A DNA stretch of 64,000 nucleotides from Stutzerimonas stutzeri KOS6 (GCF_000307775.2 NZ_KK020676.1:2504341-2568340); one strand, 5' to 3'; positions 11,166-21,699 are shown, counted from the first letter of the stretch. Program-made: numbers and translations. The notes: generated by a model not told the origin, from the letters alone.

Positions 11166-13693
11166 CCCCGACTCACAACCGCGGTGTGCCTGCCACCGAT
11201 CCAGACCAGCTCCACGATCAGTTCAACGAGGTCTGGGGCAACCCACGTGGCTGGCGCGCGCTGACCATCGTCAACCACACCAGCATCGGGCTGCGCTTCC
11301 TGGTCACCGGCGCCTTCTTCTTTCTGGTCGGTGGCCTGCTGGCCATGCTCATCCGCACCCAGCTCGCCCTGCCCGGCTACGAGTTGATGGAGCCGGATGT
11401 CTATAACCAGGTCTTCACCATGCACGGCACGGTGATGATGTTTCTCTTCGCCGTACCGATGATGGAAGGTCTGGCGGTCTACCTGATCCCGAAGATGATC
11501 GGCGCCCGGGACCTGATATTCCCCCGCCTGTCCGCACTGGGCTACTACTGCTACCTGTTCGGCGGACTGATCCTGCTGTCGAGCATCTTCCTCGACGTCG
11601 CGCCCAAGGCCGGCTGGTTCATGTACACGCCGTTGTCCAGCTCGGCGCATACGCCGGGAGTGAATTCGGACTTCTGGCTGCTGGGCATCACCTTCGTCGA
11701 GATTTCCGCGGTGTCCGCCGGCGTCGAGCTGGTGGTATCGATTTTGCGCACGCGCACCAGCGGCATGGCGCTGCACAAGATGCCGCTGTACGCCTGGTAC
11801 ATCCTGGTCATGGCGATGATGATCGTCGTCGGCTTTCCGCCACTGATCCTCGGTTCCATCCTGCTGGAGCTGGAGCGGGCCGCCGACATGCCTTTCTTCG
11901 ATGTCGCCCGCGGCGGCGACCCGGTGCTCTGGCAGCACCTGTTCTGGCTGTTCGGCCACCCCGAGGTGTACATCATCTTCCTGCCCGGCGCCGGCATCGT
12001 CTCGACCTTGATCCCGGTGTTCTGCCAGCGCCCGCTGGTGGGCTATCGCTGGGTCGTGCTGGGCGTGCTGACCACCGGCTTCATCAGCTTCGGGCTGTGG
12101 GTGCATCACATGTTCACCGTGGGCATCCCGCAACTGGCCACGGCCTTCTTCTCCGCGGCGAGCATGCTGGTGGCGATTCCCACCGGGGTGCAGATCTTCG
12201 CCTGGCTGGCGACGCTCTGGCTCGGCAAACCGGTATACAAGGTGCCAATGCTCTGGCTGGTGGGCTTCCTGATCGTCTTCGTTGCTGGCGGCCTGACCGG
12301 TGTGATGCTGGCGCTGGTGCCGTTCGACTGGCAGGTGCATGACACCCATTTCGTCGTCGCGCACATGCACTACGTGCTGGTCGGCGGCATGGTCTTCCCG
12401 CTGATGGCTGGCCTGTATTACTGGCTGCCACACTTCTCCGGGCGCATGCCATCGGAGAAGCTCGGCCGCTGGGGTTTCTGGCTGTTCTTCGTCGGCTTCA
12501 ACGTGACCTTCATGATCATGCACTGGACCGGCCTGATCGGTATGCCGCGCCGGGTCTATACCTACGACACGGGCCTGGGCTGGGACATGCCCAACCTGGT
12601 GTCGTCGGTCGGCAGCTTCATCATGGCAGTGGGCGTGGCCACCATCCTGCTGGATATTATTCTGCACTTCCGCTTCGGCATTCCGGCACCGAAAAACCCC
12701 TGGCAAGCCGACACGCTGGAGTGGGCTACCAGCCTGCCGCCCAGCGCGTACAACTTCGTCAGCCTGCCCGATGTGACAGAGCGCCATCCGCTCTGGAAAG
12801 ACCCGGACCTGCCCGACAGCATCGCCCGCGGCGAACATTCGCTGACGGTGATCGACCACGGTCGGCGGGAAACCTGGGGCAGCGATCCACTGACCGGCAA
12901 GGTGCGCGAGATCATCCATCTTCCGGGCAACAGCTGGCTGCCGTTCATTGCCGCGGTGTTCCTCGCCGTGCTCTGCCTGAGTCTGCTGAACAAAGCCTAT
13001 ATCATCGCCATCATCGCCACCGTGGCCACGCTGATCGTGCTGCTGCGCTGGTCGTGGGATAACGGTGCGCACCCGGCTGCAGCCCCGGACGCGCATACCC
13101 AACCCGGCGAACCGCCGTTGCACTCGCGCACGTTCGATGGCCCCGGCCTGTGGGGCATGGGCGTAACGCTGCTGGCCAACGGTGCACTGTACCTGTCGCT
13201 GCTGTTCGGCTGGTTCTACCTGTGGACCGTTTCGCCGCAATGGCAGGTGCCCGATAGCGAATTGAATGGCTGGCTGATGCTGGCCAGCGCATTGTTGCTC
13301 AGTGCCGGGACGCTCTGGCTGCACCTTTTGATCAAGCGCCTGCGGGCAGGCATCCACCGCGGACTGATGTCACAGCTCGTGCTGCTGGCGTTGGTGGCGC
13401 TGGCGCAGTCGGCCATGCTGCTCTGGCTGCTGCTGTCGGCGGGGCTGGCGCCGACCGAAACCGCCCACGATGCGGTGATCTTCGTGATGCTGGCGTACAA
13501 CCTGATCCATTGCACCCTGGCTGCCGTGCTAACCGGCCTACAAGCATGGCGGGTAGCGCTCGGCTACGTGGGCGACAAGGCGCCGTACGAGCCCGTCGTG
13601 GTCGAGCAGCTCTGGTACTACAACCTCGGCGTGCTGTGGATCAGCTATGCGGCCATCGTGCTGTTTCCGGCGACATGGGGAGGTCCCTCATGA
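11162..13693 (+). CDS. Cytochrome c oxidase subunit I+III fusion
   Basis: This 843-residue protein joins the catalytic subunit I (about 1-560) to a subunit III-like domain (about 660-843). Haem and copper ligands are present: His88 (low-spin haem), His266 with cross-link Tyr270, His315/His316 (CuB), His401 (high-spin haem) and His403. Glu268 in GHPEVY marks the A1 class. Asp117 matches the D-channel entry. Other proton-channel positions differ from the textbook enzyme: Ser124 where a conserved Asn is usual, and Gln344 (PTGVQIF) where the K-channel Lys is expected. It overlaps both neighbouring genes by ATGA, so translation is coupled. The product works in the inner membrane. Confidence 0.95.
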   Translation: MTPTHNRGVPATDPDQLHDQFNEVWGNPRGWRALTIVNHTSIGLRFLVTGAFFFLVGGLLAMLIRTQLALPGYELMEPDVYNQVFTMHGTVMMFLFAVPMMEGLAVYLIPKMIGARDLIFPRLSALGYYCYLFGGLILLSSIFLDVAPKAGWFMYTPLSSSAHTPGVNSDFWLLGITFVEISAVSAGVELVVSILRTRTSGMALHKMPLYAWYILVMAMMIVVGFPPLILGSILLELERAADMPFFDVARGGDPVLWQHLFWLFGHPEVYIIFLPGAGIVSTLIPVFCQRPLVGYRWVVLGVLTTGFISFGLWVHHMFTVGIPQLATAFFSAASMLVAIPTGVQIFAWLATLWLGKPVYKVPMLWLVGFLIVFVAGGLTGVMLALVPFDWQVHDTHFVVAHMHYVLVGGMVFPLMAGLYYWLPHFSGRMPSEKLGRWGFWLFFVGFNVTFMIMHWTGLIGMPRRVYTYDTGLGWDMPNLVSSVGSFIMAVGVATILLDIILHFRFGIPAPKNPWQADTLEWATSLPPSAYNFVSLPDVTERHPLWKDPDLPDSIARGEHSLTVIDHGRRETWGSDPLTGKVREIIHLPGNSWLPFIAAVFLAVLCLSLLNKAYIIAIIATVATLIVLLRWSWDNGAHPAAAPDAHTQPGEPPLHSRTFDGPGLWGMGVTLLANGALYLSLLFGWFYLWTVSPQWQVPDSELNGWLMLASALLLSAGTLWLHLLIKRLRAGIHRGLMSQLVLLALVALAQSAMLLWLLLSAGLAPTETAHDAVIFVMLAYNLIHCTLAAVLTGLQAWRVALGYVGDKAPYEPVVVEQLWYYNLGVLWISYAAIVLFPATWGGPS

Positions 13694-14049
13694 AATATGC
13701 GCGCACCTCGCCCTACCATCCGATCCAGATCCCCATCGGGCTGATCATCTGGAGCCTGTGGTTCGTCGCGATGTATGGTGGCCAAGCAGTGGCCTGCAAG
13801 GTCAGCCCGCCCGACCCGGCACAGGGCGTATGGAACTGGCTGAATGGCAGCCTCGGTATGCTGACCCTGATAACGCTCGGGCTCCTGCTGTGGATGGCAC
13901 GCTACTTCTGGCGCCTGTCGCGTGCGCCGGAGCAGTTGAACGAACGCCAGCAGTTCGTCACCAGGATTGCCACCGGTATTCATTTCATCGCGGCGCTGGC
14001 CACCCTGTTCGTCGGCATTCCGCTGCTGCAGATTCCGCCATGCCTGTAG
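13690..14049 (+). CDS. Small membrane protein of the caa3-type oxidase operon
   Basis: A 119-residue protein with three hydrophobic segments (about 17-35, 53-72 and 95-114). The ATG at 13690 overlaps the stop of the fused oxidase subunit by four bases (ATGA), and its own end overlaps the ctaG start by ten bases. This tight coupling argues for an accessory, subunit IV-like role in the oxidase. I recognise no family motif; the assignment rests on position and membrane topology. A longer frame reaching back inside the oxidase gene is not credible. Confidence 0.75.
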   Translation: MKYARTSPYHPIQIPIGLIIWSLWFVAMYGGQAVACKVSPPDPAQGVWNWLNGSLGMLTLITLGLLLWMARYFWRLSRAPEQLNERQQFVTRIATGIHFIAALATLFVGIPLLQIPPCL

Positions 14050-14888
14050 GCCGCTCCCCGATGCGCTGGGCCGCCGTTTCAGCGCTGGCCGCGCTCATCC
14101 TGCCCGCTCCGGTCCATGCCCACGGACTGTTCGATGCCCACCTGCTCGCCCGCGCACCACTGCTGCTCACGGCTCTGCTGGTGGCGACAGCCTGGCTGCT
14201 TTACGTGGTCGGCGCACGCAAGGTGCCGCCACGGCGTCACGAAGCGCTGTGCTTTCACAGCGCCATGCTGCTGGTCGTGTTCGCCGTATTCGGTCCCATC
14301 GACGACTGGGCGGAAAGCAGCACCAGCTGGCACATGACCCAGCACATGCTGTTCATCATCGTGATCGCGCCATTGTGGGCGCTTGCCCGCCCGCTACCGC
14401 AATGGCGCGGTGTGACCGGCCGCCTGGCCAGGCCCGTATGGACTGCCATCTTGCGCGCAGGACGCTATCCGACCCTGCTGGCCTTGCTGCATGGTGCGGT
14501 GATCTGGATCTGGCATACACCGAAGCTCTATGTGCTGGCGCTGGACAACCTCTGGTGGCACGCCTTCGAGCATGCCTGTTTCCTGTTCACCGGCTGGCTG
14601 TTCTGGTGGTCGGCCTTTCGCGCCAATCCGAAGCAGGTACCACAGGCGCTGATGGCCGTATTGCTGACCCTGATGCATACCGGCCTGCTGGGCGCCCTGC
14701 TCACCTTCGGCACGACGTCGTTCTATGGCGAAGGTCGATCAGTGCAAGACCAGCAACTGGCCGGGCTGATCATGTGGGTACCAGGCGGCCTGATCTACCT
14801 GATCGGCGGCGGCTGGATCGCCTGGCGTTGGCTGCTGCGCATGTGGCGGCGCCAGCAGGCGCGTGGCGCGAGCGAGGAGATATCCTGA
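14040..14888 (+). CDS. ctaG: Cytochrome c oxidase assembly protein, CtaG (caa3 type)
   Basis: CtaG of this class (multi-helix, unrelated to the Cox11 type) is needed to assemble caa3 oxidases and their CuB centre. The 282-residue product starts with a signal-like segment ending AHAHG, followed by about seven membrane helices. Conserved His-bearing motifs are visible: TSWHMTQHMLFI, HGAVIWIWHTPKLY, HAFEHACFLFTG and LMHTGLLGALLTF. It overlaps the preceding small gene by ten bases and closes the operon; ATG at 14061 is an alternative start. A converging tusA gene follows. Confidence 0.9.
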   Translation: MPVGRSPMRWAAVSALAALILPAPVHAHGLFDAHLLARAPLLLTALLVATAWLLYVVGARKVPPRRHEALCFHSAMLLVVFAVFGPIDDWAESSTSWHMTQHMLFIIVIAPLWALARPLPQWRGVTGRLARPVWTAILRAGRYPTLLALLHGAVIWIWHTPKLYVLALDNLWWHAFEHACFLFTGWLFWWSAFRANPKQVPQALMAVLLTLMHTGLLGALLTFGTTSFYGEGRSVQDQQLAGLIMWVPGGLIYLIGGGWIAWRWLLRMWRRQQARGASEEIS

Positions 14889-14910
14889 GCGGCACATGGC
14901 GCCGCCGGCC

Positions 14911-15162
14911 TTACTCGCTCTTCTTGCGAATCCAGTAGAGGTAGGTACCCGAGGCTTCCTGCTGCTCGACCAGATCGTGGCCGAGAAAGATGCAGAACTT
15001 GGGAATGTCGCGCTGGGTCGACGGGTCGGTGGCGATGACCTTGAGCAAGGCACCGCTGGCCAGGTCACGCACCTTGTTGTGCAGCATCATTACCGGCTCG
15101 GGGCAATTCAGGCCGCTGGCATCGAGTACGGCATCGGCTGTCATTTCGGCTGATCGGGTCAT
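14911..15162 (-). CDS. tusA: Sulfur carrier protein TusA
   Basis: TusA receives persulfide sulfur from IscS and passes it on for tRNA thiouridine synthesis and other sulfur transfer. The 83-residue protein has the diagnostic motif [15 protein letters not shown], with sulfur-carrying Cys20, and the compact two-layer fold length expected. The ATG at 15162 is chosen because GGAG lies eight bases upstream; a longer in-frame extension to 15216 and a shorter start at 15144 exist but lack such a site. It lies 57 bp downstream of rlmM, in the same direction. Confidence 0.92.
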   Translation of the reverse strand: MTRSAEMTADAVLDASGLNCPEPVMMLHNKVRDLASGALLKVIATDPSTQRDIPKFCIFLGHDLVEQQEASGTYLYWIRKKSE

Positions 15163-15219
15163 CGCAGGCTCCGGAAAACAGGTCGGCATTGTCGCGCAGA
15201 TGGGTCGGGAGGTCACCCG

Positions 15220-16269
15220 TCAGAGGCGACGCAGATGGCAGGTCACTTCCTCGCGATCGTGATACAGCTGCTTGCAGCCGATACTGGCCTTCACTCCGCG
15301 CTCCGCCAGTCCGTCGGCGATGCGCTCCAGCAAGCGTTTCACCTCGGCATAGCGCTGCTTCATCGGCAGCTTGAGATTGACCACCGCCTCCCGGCACAGG
15401 CCCTCGCCGATCCAGGTTTCCAGGAGCGCCGCGTTGCGCGCCGGCTTTTCGACGATGTCGCAGACCATCCAGTTGACCGGCTTGCGCGGGCGGAAGGTGA
15501 AGCCGTCGGCACGAAAATGCTCAACCAGGCCGGAATCCATCAGTTCGGCGTTCATCGGGCCGTTGTCCACGGCGCTGACCTTGATATGCCGGTTGACCAG
15601 TTGCCAGGTCCAGCCGCCCGGCGCTGCGCCGAGATCGACGCCGGTCATGCCCGCCGCCAGCCGCGCATCCCACTGGTCACGCGGGATGAAGTGGTGCCAG
15701 GCCTCCTCCAGCTTCAGCGTGGAACGGCTTGGCGCCTGGCGCGGAAACTTCAGGCGCGGTATGCCCATCGGCCATAGCGCACTGTTGCGCGCTTCGGCGA
15801 TGCCGGCGAACACTTCCCGGCCGCTCTTGAAGGTCAGCAGCAGGCGCGGACCATTGCCCTGCTCGTCCAGTCGGCCGGCCTTGATCAGCGCCTTGCGTAA
15901 CGGTGCCTCGAATTTTCGACAGAAATTGGAGAGCTCCTTGCCGTCATTAGTATCCAGCACCTCCAGCCACAGGCCGCTGCACACCGGGTAGCTCGCCAGA
16001 TGCGCCAGCAGCACACTGATGCGATCCGTTTCAGGAAGTTGCAGATAGGCTCCACGCGCCCATTGCCGCGGAAAGATCAGCTCGGCGAAACGCAGCTTGC
16101 GCATCAATCGCTCGCTACCGGCGGCATCAGCGCAGACGAACTCGGCGCAGGCGCTGTCCGGCCGCGCCCGGGCATAGCCGGCGACCTCGAGCGTGGCGGC
16201 ATGTTCGCTGATTTCCGCGCAGACCTCGCCTTCGAAACCGGGGCGGCAATGCAGCAGCAATGTATTCAT
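15220..16269 (-). CDS. rlmM: 23S rRNA (cytidine-2498-2'-O)-methyltransferase RlmM
   Basis: RlmM methylates the 2'-O of C2498 in 23S rRNA before ribosome assembly. The 349-residue product starts at the ATG at 16269 (MNTLLLHCRPGFEGEV), its usual beginning. It has a THUMP-like N-terminal half and a Rossmann methyltransferase half with the SAM motif GVDLGAAPGGWTWQL. The acidic and Lys residues of the K-D-K-E catalytic type are plausible (SAVDNGPMN, VCDIVEKPA, VNLKLPMKQ). It is divergent from acnA. Confidence 0.95.
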   Translation of the reverse strand: MNTLLLHCRPGFEGEVCAEISEHAATLEVAGYARARPDSACAEFVCADAAGSERLMRKLRFAELIFPRQWARGAYLQLPETDRISVLLAHLASYPVCSGLWLEVLDTNDGKELSNFCRKFEAPLRKALIKAGRLDEQGNGPRLLLTFKSGREVFAGIAEARNSALWPMGIPRLKFPRQAPSRSTLKLEEAWHHFIPRDQWDARLAAGMTGVDLGAAPGGWTWQLVNRHIKVSAVDNGPMNAELMDSGLVEHFRADGFTFRPRKPVNWMVCDIVEKPARNAALLETWIGEGLCREAVVNLKLPMKQRYAEVKRLLERIADGLAERGVKASIGCKQLYHDREEVTCHLRRL

Positions 16270-16443
16270 GTTTGAATCCTGTCGGCAGTCGGACCTGCGC
16301 CAAAGCCGCGCATGATAGCCGACCGGGGGAACCCTCGCCTGCATGGTCCGGTCCAGTGCACTAGCGAAACCCCTCTCGAAGGTCTAGTTTCAAGACTCTC
16401 AGTCACCAGCCAGCCCGTACCGTGCGGGCATAAGGAGAGCGCA

Positions 16444-19119
16444 ATGCCGTCCCTGGATAGCCTGAACTGTCGTCGCCGCCTCGAAGTCGCCGGCAGCACC
16501 TACCACTATTACAGCCTCCCCGACGCCGCAGCCCAGCTGGGCGATATCAGCCGCCTGCCGACTTCACTGAAAGTACTGCTGGAGAACCTGCTGCGCTGGG
16601 AAGATGACGTAACGGTGCGCTCCGACGACCTGAAGTCACTTGCGCGCTGGCTGCAGACCCGCAGCTCCGAGCAGGAAATCCAGTACCGCCCCGCCCGCGT
16701 ACTGATGCAGGACTTTACCGGCGTGCCGGCAGTCGTGGACCTGGCCGCGATGCGTGACGCCGTGGCCAAGGCAGGAGGCGATCCACAGAAGATCAACCCG
16801 CTGTCGCCGGTCGACCTGGTGATCGACCACTCGGTGATGGTCGACCGTTTCGGCAGCCCCCAGGCGTTCGCGCAGAATGTCGATATCGAGATGCAGCGCA
16901 ATGGCGAGCGCTACGAGTTCCTGCGCTGGGGCCAGCAGGCCTTCGACAACTTCAGCGTGGTACCACCGGGTACCGGCATTTGCCATCAGGTGAATCTTGA
17001 ATATCTCGGCCAGGTCGTCTGGACCCGGGAAGAAGACGGTGAAACCTATGCCTATCCCGACACTCTGGTCGGCACCGACTCACACACCACCATGATCAAC
17101 GGCCTCGGTGTACTGGGTTGGGGCGTCGGCGGTATCGAAGCCGAGGCGGCGATGCTCGGCCAGCCGGTGTCGATGCTGATCCCGGAAGTGATCGGCTTCC
17201 GCCTGACCGGCAAGCTGAACGAAGGCGTCACTGCTACCGATCTGGTGCTGACCGTGACGCAGATGTTGCGCAAGCACGGCGTGGTCGGCAAGTTCGTCGA
17301 ATTCTATGGTCCGGGGCTGGATCACCTGCCGCTGGCCGACCGTGCCACCATCGGCAACATGGCGCCCGAGTACGGCGCCACTTGCGGCTTCTTCCCCGTC
17401 GATCAAATCACCATCGACTACCTGCGCCTGACCGGCCGCAACGAAGAGCGCATCGCCCTGGTCGAGGCATACAGCAAGGCGCAGGGCATGTGGCGCGACA
17501 GCGACTCGCCCGATCCGCTCTTCAGCGCGACGCTGGAACTGGACTTGAGCCAGGTCCGACCCTCCGTCGCCGGGCCCAAGCGGCCCCAGGACCGGGTAAC
17601 GCTCGGCGACATCGGGGCAAACTTCGATCTGCTGCTGGAAACCGCCGGCCGCAAACAGCAAACCGATACGCCCTATGCCGTCGCGGGCGAAGACTTTGCG
17701 CTCAAGCATGGGGCGGTGGTGATCGCTGCCATCACGTCCTGTACCAACACCTCGAATCCGAACGTATTGATGGCCGCGGGCCTGGTCGCAAAGAAGGCGG
17801 TGGAACGAGGGCTCAAGCGCCAGCCCTGGGTCAAGACTTCCCTGGCGCCGGGTTCGAAGGTGGTCACCGACTACCTCGAACGCGCCGGGCTGACGCGTTA
17901 TCTGGACGAACTCGGCTTCAACCTGGTGGGCTACGGTTGCACCACCTGCATCGGCAACTCGGGGCCACTGCCGGACGCCATAGGCGAGGCCATCACCGAC
18001 AATGACCTGATCGTCTCCTCGGTGTTGTCCGGCAACCGCAACTTCGAAGGCCGCGTGCATCCGCTGGTCAAGGCAAACTGGCTCGCATCGCCGCCATTGG
18101 TGGTCGCCTTTGCCCTGGCAGGCACCACGCGCATCGACATGGACCACGAACCGCTGGGCCATGACACGCACAACCAGCCGGTATATCTGAAGGATATCTG
18201 GCCAAGCAGCGCCGAGATCGCCGAGGCGGTCGCACGCATCGACGGGGAAATGTTCCGTAGCCGCTACGCCGACGTGTTCAGCGGCGACGAGCATTGGCAG
18301 AAGATTCCGGTCAGCGCCGGCGACACCTATCAGTGGAACGCCGGCTCCAGCTATGTGCAGAACCCGCCCTACTTCGAAGACATCGGCCAGCCATCGGCGC
18401 CGCCTGCGGACGTCGAGAATGCCAGGGTACTGGCCGTGTTCGGCGACTCGATCACCACCGACCACATCTCGCCGGCCGGCAACATCAAAGCCAGCTCCCC
18501 GGCCGGCCTGTACCTGCAGTCGCTGGGCGTGGCGCCCGAAGACTTCAATTCCTACGGCTCGCGCCGCGGCAACCACGAAGTGATGATGCGCGGCACCTTC
18601 GCCAATATCCGCATCCGCAACGAGATGCTCGGCGGCGAGGAAGGCGGCAATACGCTGTACCAGCCAGGCGGCGAAAAACTCTCCATCTACGACGCCGCGA
18701 TGCGCTACCAGGCCGAAGGCGTGCCACTGGTGGTGATCGCCGGCAAGGAATACGGAACAGGCTCGAGCCGGGACTGGGCGGCCAAGGGCACCAATCTGCT
18801 GGGCGTCAAGGCTGTGATTGCCGAGAGTTTCGAACGAATCCACCGCTCGAACCTGATCGGCATGGGTGTCCTGGCGTTGCAGTTCGTCGGTGAGCAGACG
18901 CGCCAGTCGCTGGGCCTGGACGGCACGGAGAAGCTTTCGATCCGCGGCCTCGGCGTCGACCTCAAGCCTCGCGAGTTGCTGACCGTGGAAGTGGGGCGCG
19001 CCGACGGCTCGAGCAGCACATTCCAGGTGCTGTGCCGCATCGATACGCTCAACGAAGTGCAGTACTTCAAGGCTGGCGGAATCCTGCACTACGTGCTTCG
19101 CCAACTGATCGGACGCTGA
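16444..19119 (+). CDS. acnA: Aconitate hydratase A
   Basis: AcnA interconverts citrate and isocitrate with a [4Fe-4S] cluster in the TCA cycle. It is the more oxidant-resistant, stress-linked form in gammaproteobacteria. From the ATG at 16444, preceded by AAGGAGAG, the product is 891 residues, the family length. The three cluster cysteines sit in TSCTNTSNP and [10 protein letters not shown]. The C-terminal swivel domain carries the conserved [16 protein letters not shown] perfect 10-bp hairpin follows the stop. It is divergent from rlmM and followed by aer, as in P. aeruginosa. Confidence 0.97.
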   Translation: MPSLDSLNCRRRLEVAGSTYHYYSLPDAAAQLGDISRLPTSLKVLLENLLRWEDDVTVRSDDLKSLARWLQTRSSEQEIQYRPARVLMQDFTGVPAVVDLAAMRDAVAKAGGDPQKINPLSPVDLVIDHSVMVDRFGSPQAFAQNVDIEMQRNGERYEFLRWGQQAFDNFSVVPPGTGICHQVNLEYLGQVVWTREEDGETYAYPDTLVGTDSHTTMINGLGVLGWGVGGIEAEAAMLGQPVSMLIPEVIGFRLTGKLNEGVTATDLVLTVTQMLRKHGVVGKFVEFYGPGLDHLPLADRATIGNMAPEYGATCGFFPVDQITIDYLRLTGRNEERIALVEAYSKAQGMWRDSDSPDPLFSATLELDLSQVRPSVAGPKRPQDRVTLGDIGANFDLLLETAGRKQQTDTPYAVAGEDFALKHGAVVIAAITSCTNTSNPNVLMAAGLVAKKAVERGLKRQPWVKTSLAPGSKVVTDYLERAGLTRYLDELGFNLVGYGCTTCIGNSGPLPDAIGEAITDNDLIVSSVLSGNRNFEGRVHPLVKANWLASPPLVVAFALAGTTRIDMDHEPLGHDTHNQPVYLKDIWPSSAEIAEAVARIDGEMFRSRYADVFSGDEHWQKIPVSAGDTYQWNAGSSYVQNPPYFEDIGQPSAPPADVENARVLAVFGDSITTDHISPAGNIKASSPAGLYLQSLGVAPEDFNSYGSRRGNHEVMMRGTFANIRIRNEMLGGEEGGNTLYQPGGEKLSIYDAAMRYQAEGVPLVVIAGKEYGTGSSRDWAAKGTNLLGVKAVIAESFERIHRSNLIGMGVLALQFVGEQTRQSLGLDGTEKLSIRGLGVDLKPRELLTVEVGRADGSSSTFQVLCRIDTLNEVQYFKAGGILHYVLRQLIGR

Positions 19120-19134
19120 GACACAAAGCAAAGC

Positions 19135-19160
19135 GCCGGCACGAATCACGTCGTGCCGGC
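19135..19160 (+). terminator. Hairpin after acnA
   Basis: A perfect 10-bp inverted repeat, GCCGGCACGA-N6-TCGTGCCGGC, lies 15 bp after the acnA stop. There is no clean T-run behind it, so it could be a rho-independent terminator of the T-poor kind common in GC-rich genomes, or an mRNA 3' stabiliser. The rest of the 262-bp gap to aer holds nothing I can support. Confidence 0.6.
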
Positions 19161-19390
19161 AGCTGCCCTTTGGCCTTTGCCCTCCAACCGTCTGGGCAGC
19201 CATCGTGTACAAAGCCCACCCTCTTGCCAATGCCGCTCGGCATGGTCAGCGCCCGGACCTGCCGTCCGACTCGCCCTGCGCTTTTTCATTCAAGAACGCC
19301 CGGCCGCAGCCGATCAATTAGCCAGCCTGAGCCTCAGTACAACAACACAGGCGCGCCCCCTCACGAAATCTTTATTCAGGCGTGATGCCG

Positions 19391-20959
19391 ATGCGTAAAA
19401 ACCTGCCCGTAACACAGCGTGAACACGCCTTTCCTGACCAGCAACGCCTCATCTCGACGACAGACCTCAAGGGCCAGATCACCTACTGCAACGACATATT
19501 TGCCGAGGTCAGTGGCTTCGATCGCGAGGAGCTGATCCGTGCCCCGCACAACCTGGTGCGCCATCCGGACGTGCCGCCCGCCGTGTTCGAGCACATGTGG
19601 AAGACGCTCAAGCAAGGCCGCCCCTGGATGGGGATCGTCAAGAACCGTCGCAAGAATGGCGATCATTACTGGGTGAGCGCCTATGTAACACCCATTCTCG
19701 ACCAGCAGCGACAAGTGACCGGCTATGAGTCGGTGCGCACCAAGCCGACGCGTGAGCAGGTCGAGCGTGCCGAGGCGCTGTATGCCCGAATCAATGCTGG
19801 CAATAGCGGCGTGCCGCATCGTGACGTCTGGCTGCCAGTGCTGAGCAAGTGGCTGCCGTTGCTGATCGTCAGCCAGATCGGTTTCCTGGTAGGCACAGCC
19901 TTCGATCATACCTTTGGCTTCATCGGTGCAGCGTTGTTGGCCGTGCCGCTCGGCCTTGCCGGAGTGCGATGGCAGCAACGAGGCCTCAAGCGATTGCTTC
20001 AGCTGGCGCAACAAGCCACCAGCGACCCGCTTATCGCGTGCATGTATACTGACAGCCGCGGTGTGGAGGCGCAGCTGGAAATGGCGATGCTCAGCCAGCA
20101 GGCGCACCTGAAAACCTGCCTGACTCGCCTGCAGGATACTGCCGTGCAGCTTCAGGGACAGGCGCGACAAGCCGATACCCTGGCGCAAAACTGCGCCGAT
20201 GGGCTGATCCAGCAGCATCAGGAAACCGAGCAGGTCGCCACGGCCATCAACGAGATGGCGGCGACGACCCAGGAGGTAGCGAGCAATGTGGCGCTGGCCG
20301 CCGATGCCACTCGGGAAGCCAGCCGACTCACCGTGCGGGGGCGCGAAGTCACTGCCGAAACCCGCACGGCGATCCAGCAACTATCGGACTCCGTCACCAA
20401 GACCGGTGAAGCAGTCAACCAGCTGGCGAGCGACAGCGAGGCGATCGGCAGCGTGGTGGACGTGATCAAGAGCATTGCCGACCAGACCAATCTGCTCGCG
20501 CTCAATGCCGCAATCGAAGCCGCTAGAGCTGGGGAGAGCGGGCGCGGCTTCGCCGTGGTGGCCGACGAGGTGCGGCAACTGGCGCAACGCACCACCGCCG
20601 CCACCAGCGAAATTCACCAACTGATCGCAAAGCTTCAAGCACAGGCTCACCATGCGGTGAGCATGACGGAAGAGGGTCGCATCCAAGCTTCCCGGGGAGT
20701 CGGCCAAGCGATCGAGGCCGACCAGGCCCTGAGTGGAATAAACGAGGCGATGGGCAATATCATCGACATGACTTCACAGATCGCCTCTGCCACGGAGGAG
20801 CAGAGCGCCGTTGCCAACGAGATCAGCCGCAATGTCAGCACCATTGCCCACTTGGCCGAGCAGACTTCCGGCGATGCCCGCAGCTCGGCATTGCTCAGCG
20901 AGGCGCTGGCAGCGACGGCGCAATCCCAATACCTGCTGGTAGAGCGCTTCAACCGCTGA
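19391..20959 (+). CDS. aer: Aerotaxis receptor Aer (PAS-type chemoreceptor)
   Basis: Aer senses cell energy or redox state through FAD in a PAS domain and signals to CheA/CheW to steer movement towards oxygen. The 522-residue product has a PAS domain at about 15-125 ([16 protein letters not shown] and [14 protein letters not shown]). It has a hydrophobic two-helix anchor near 150-195 with no large periplasmic loop. A methyl-accepting cytoplasmic domain follows, with hairpin tip motif [18 protein letters not shown] near 370-390. ATG at 19391 is preferred; GTG 19382 and ATG 19385 are upstream alternatives. It follows acnA as in P. aeruginosa. Confidence 0.93.
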   Translation: MRKNLPVTQREHAFPDQQRLISTTDLKGQITYCNDIFAEVSGFDREELIRAPHNLVRHPDVPPAVFEHMWKTLKQGRPWMGIVKNRRKNGDHYWVSAYVTPILDQQRQVTGYESVRTKPTREQVERAEALYARINAGNSGVPHRDVWLPVLSKWLPLLIVSQIGFLVGTAFDHTFGFIGAALLAVPLGLAGVRWQQRGLKRLLQLAQQATSDPLIACMYTDSRGVEAQLEMAMLSQQAHLKTCLTRLQDTAVQLQGQARQADTLAQNCADGLIQQHQETEQVATAINEMAATTQEVASNVALAADATREASRLTVRGREVTAETRTAIQQLSDSVTKTGEAVNQLASDSEAIGSVVDVIKSIADQTNLLALNAAIEAARAGESGRGFAVVADEVRQLAQRTTAATSEIHQLIAKLQAQAHHAVSMTEEGRIQASRGVGQAIEADQALSGINEAMGNIIDMTSQIASATEEQSAVANEISRNVSTIAHLAEQTSGDARSSALLSEALAATAQSQYLLVERFNR

Positions 20960-21012
20960 TACCTGGCCCGCGGCCGGTGCAACGCTATCGACAGCCGGCT
21001 GCAAGCGGCGGA

Positions 21013-21699
21013 TTACATCTGGCTGCCAAGAAACGTCACGATTGCCGCGGCGGCGCCATCCAGGTGCCCATCATGGGTAAGCCCGGAGCGCTTCAAGGGC
21101 TTGAGGTCGTGATCCGCGGCCGCGAGCCAGTGCAGATTGATCATCGGTGACAGGACATACTGCGCCACCGTCTCGCAGTTGCCCAGCGCATCACGTTCGC
21201 CCTGCACGATCAGCGTTGGCGTCTGCAGTGTCGCCAGATGAGCCACCCGTGGCTTCTCCGGCTTGCCGGCAGGATGAAACGGATAGCCCAGACACACCAG
21301 GGCGTCTGCACCCAATTCATCGGCCAGCAGGCTGGCCATGCGCCCGCCCATGGACTTGCCGCCGATCGCCACCAGCCCTGTGGCCTGCTGTCGCACCAGA
21401 GAGTGGACTTCCCGCCACTGCGCGAGCAGCTGCGCCTGCGGACTGGGTGGCCGCCTGCCTGCGCCCATGCGCCGCGCCGCCATATAGGCAAACTCGAACC
21501 GACACACCGCGATCCCGCATGCTGCAAGGCGTCCGGTCAATTGTTCCATGAACGGGCTGTCCATCGGCGCACCGGCACCATGGGCCAGGATCAAGCTGGC
21601 CCGGGTATCGCCCTGCGGTAGATCCCATCTGACGAGATGCCCTTTGTCACTTTGTGTGTATTGACCCGCGTCAATACCGCCAAATTGCCCTTTCCCCAT
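21013..21699 (-). CDS. Alpha/beta hydrolase of the Tex30/KANL3-like family
   Basis: A 228-residue alpha/beta-hydrolase without a signal peptide. The nucleophile elbow GKSMGGR lies near residue 115, followed by the strand VCLGYPFHPAGKPEKPR typical of this small COG3571-type family. The Asp of GERDALGN and His of AAADHDLKPL complete a likely triad. Substrate unknown. The ATG at 21699 makes the gene's 5' end overlap the ANR-type box (21661-21674) of the divergent cbb3 operon, so a later start is possible. Its 5' side faces that operon. Confidence 0.75.
   Translation of the reverse strand: MGKGQFGGIDAGQYTQSDKGHLVRWDLPQGDTRASLILAHGAGAPMDSPFMEQLTGRLAACGIAVCRFEFAYMAARRMGAGRRPPSPQAQLLAQWREVHSLVRQQATGLVAIGGKSMGGRMASLLADELGADALVCLGYPFHPAGKPEKPRVAHLATLQTPTLIVQGERDALGNCETVAQYVLSPMINLHWLAAADHDLKPLKRSGLTHDGHLDGAAAAIVTFLGSQM
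21661..21674 (+). promoter_or_regulatory. ANR/FNR-type box upstream of the first cbb3 operon
   Basis: TTGACCCGCGTCAA fits the pseudomonad ANR/Dnr consensus (TTGAT/C-N4-G/ATCAA) as a perfect palindrome, centred 95 bp before the ccoN start. A possible -10 TATTAG at 21715-21720 would place the box about 60 bp upstream of transcription, as in class I FNR promoters. The anr gene itself is in this window. No similar box is visible before the second cbb3 operon. Confidence 0.75.

Noticed and set aside
11063..13357. A 764-codon minus-strand frame opposite the oxidase subunit I+III gene
   Set aside because: It is rich in His, Gln and Arg with no domain, as expected for the shadow of a GC-rich membrane-protein gene; the plus strand carries all catalytic residues.
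17080..19230. A 716-codon minus-strand frame opposite acnA
   Set aside because: It is an antisense shadow of the well-supported aconitase gene; it has no ribosome site or recognisable motif.
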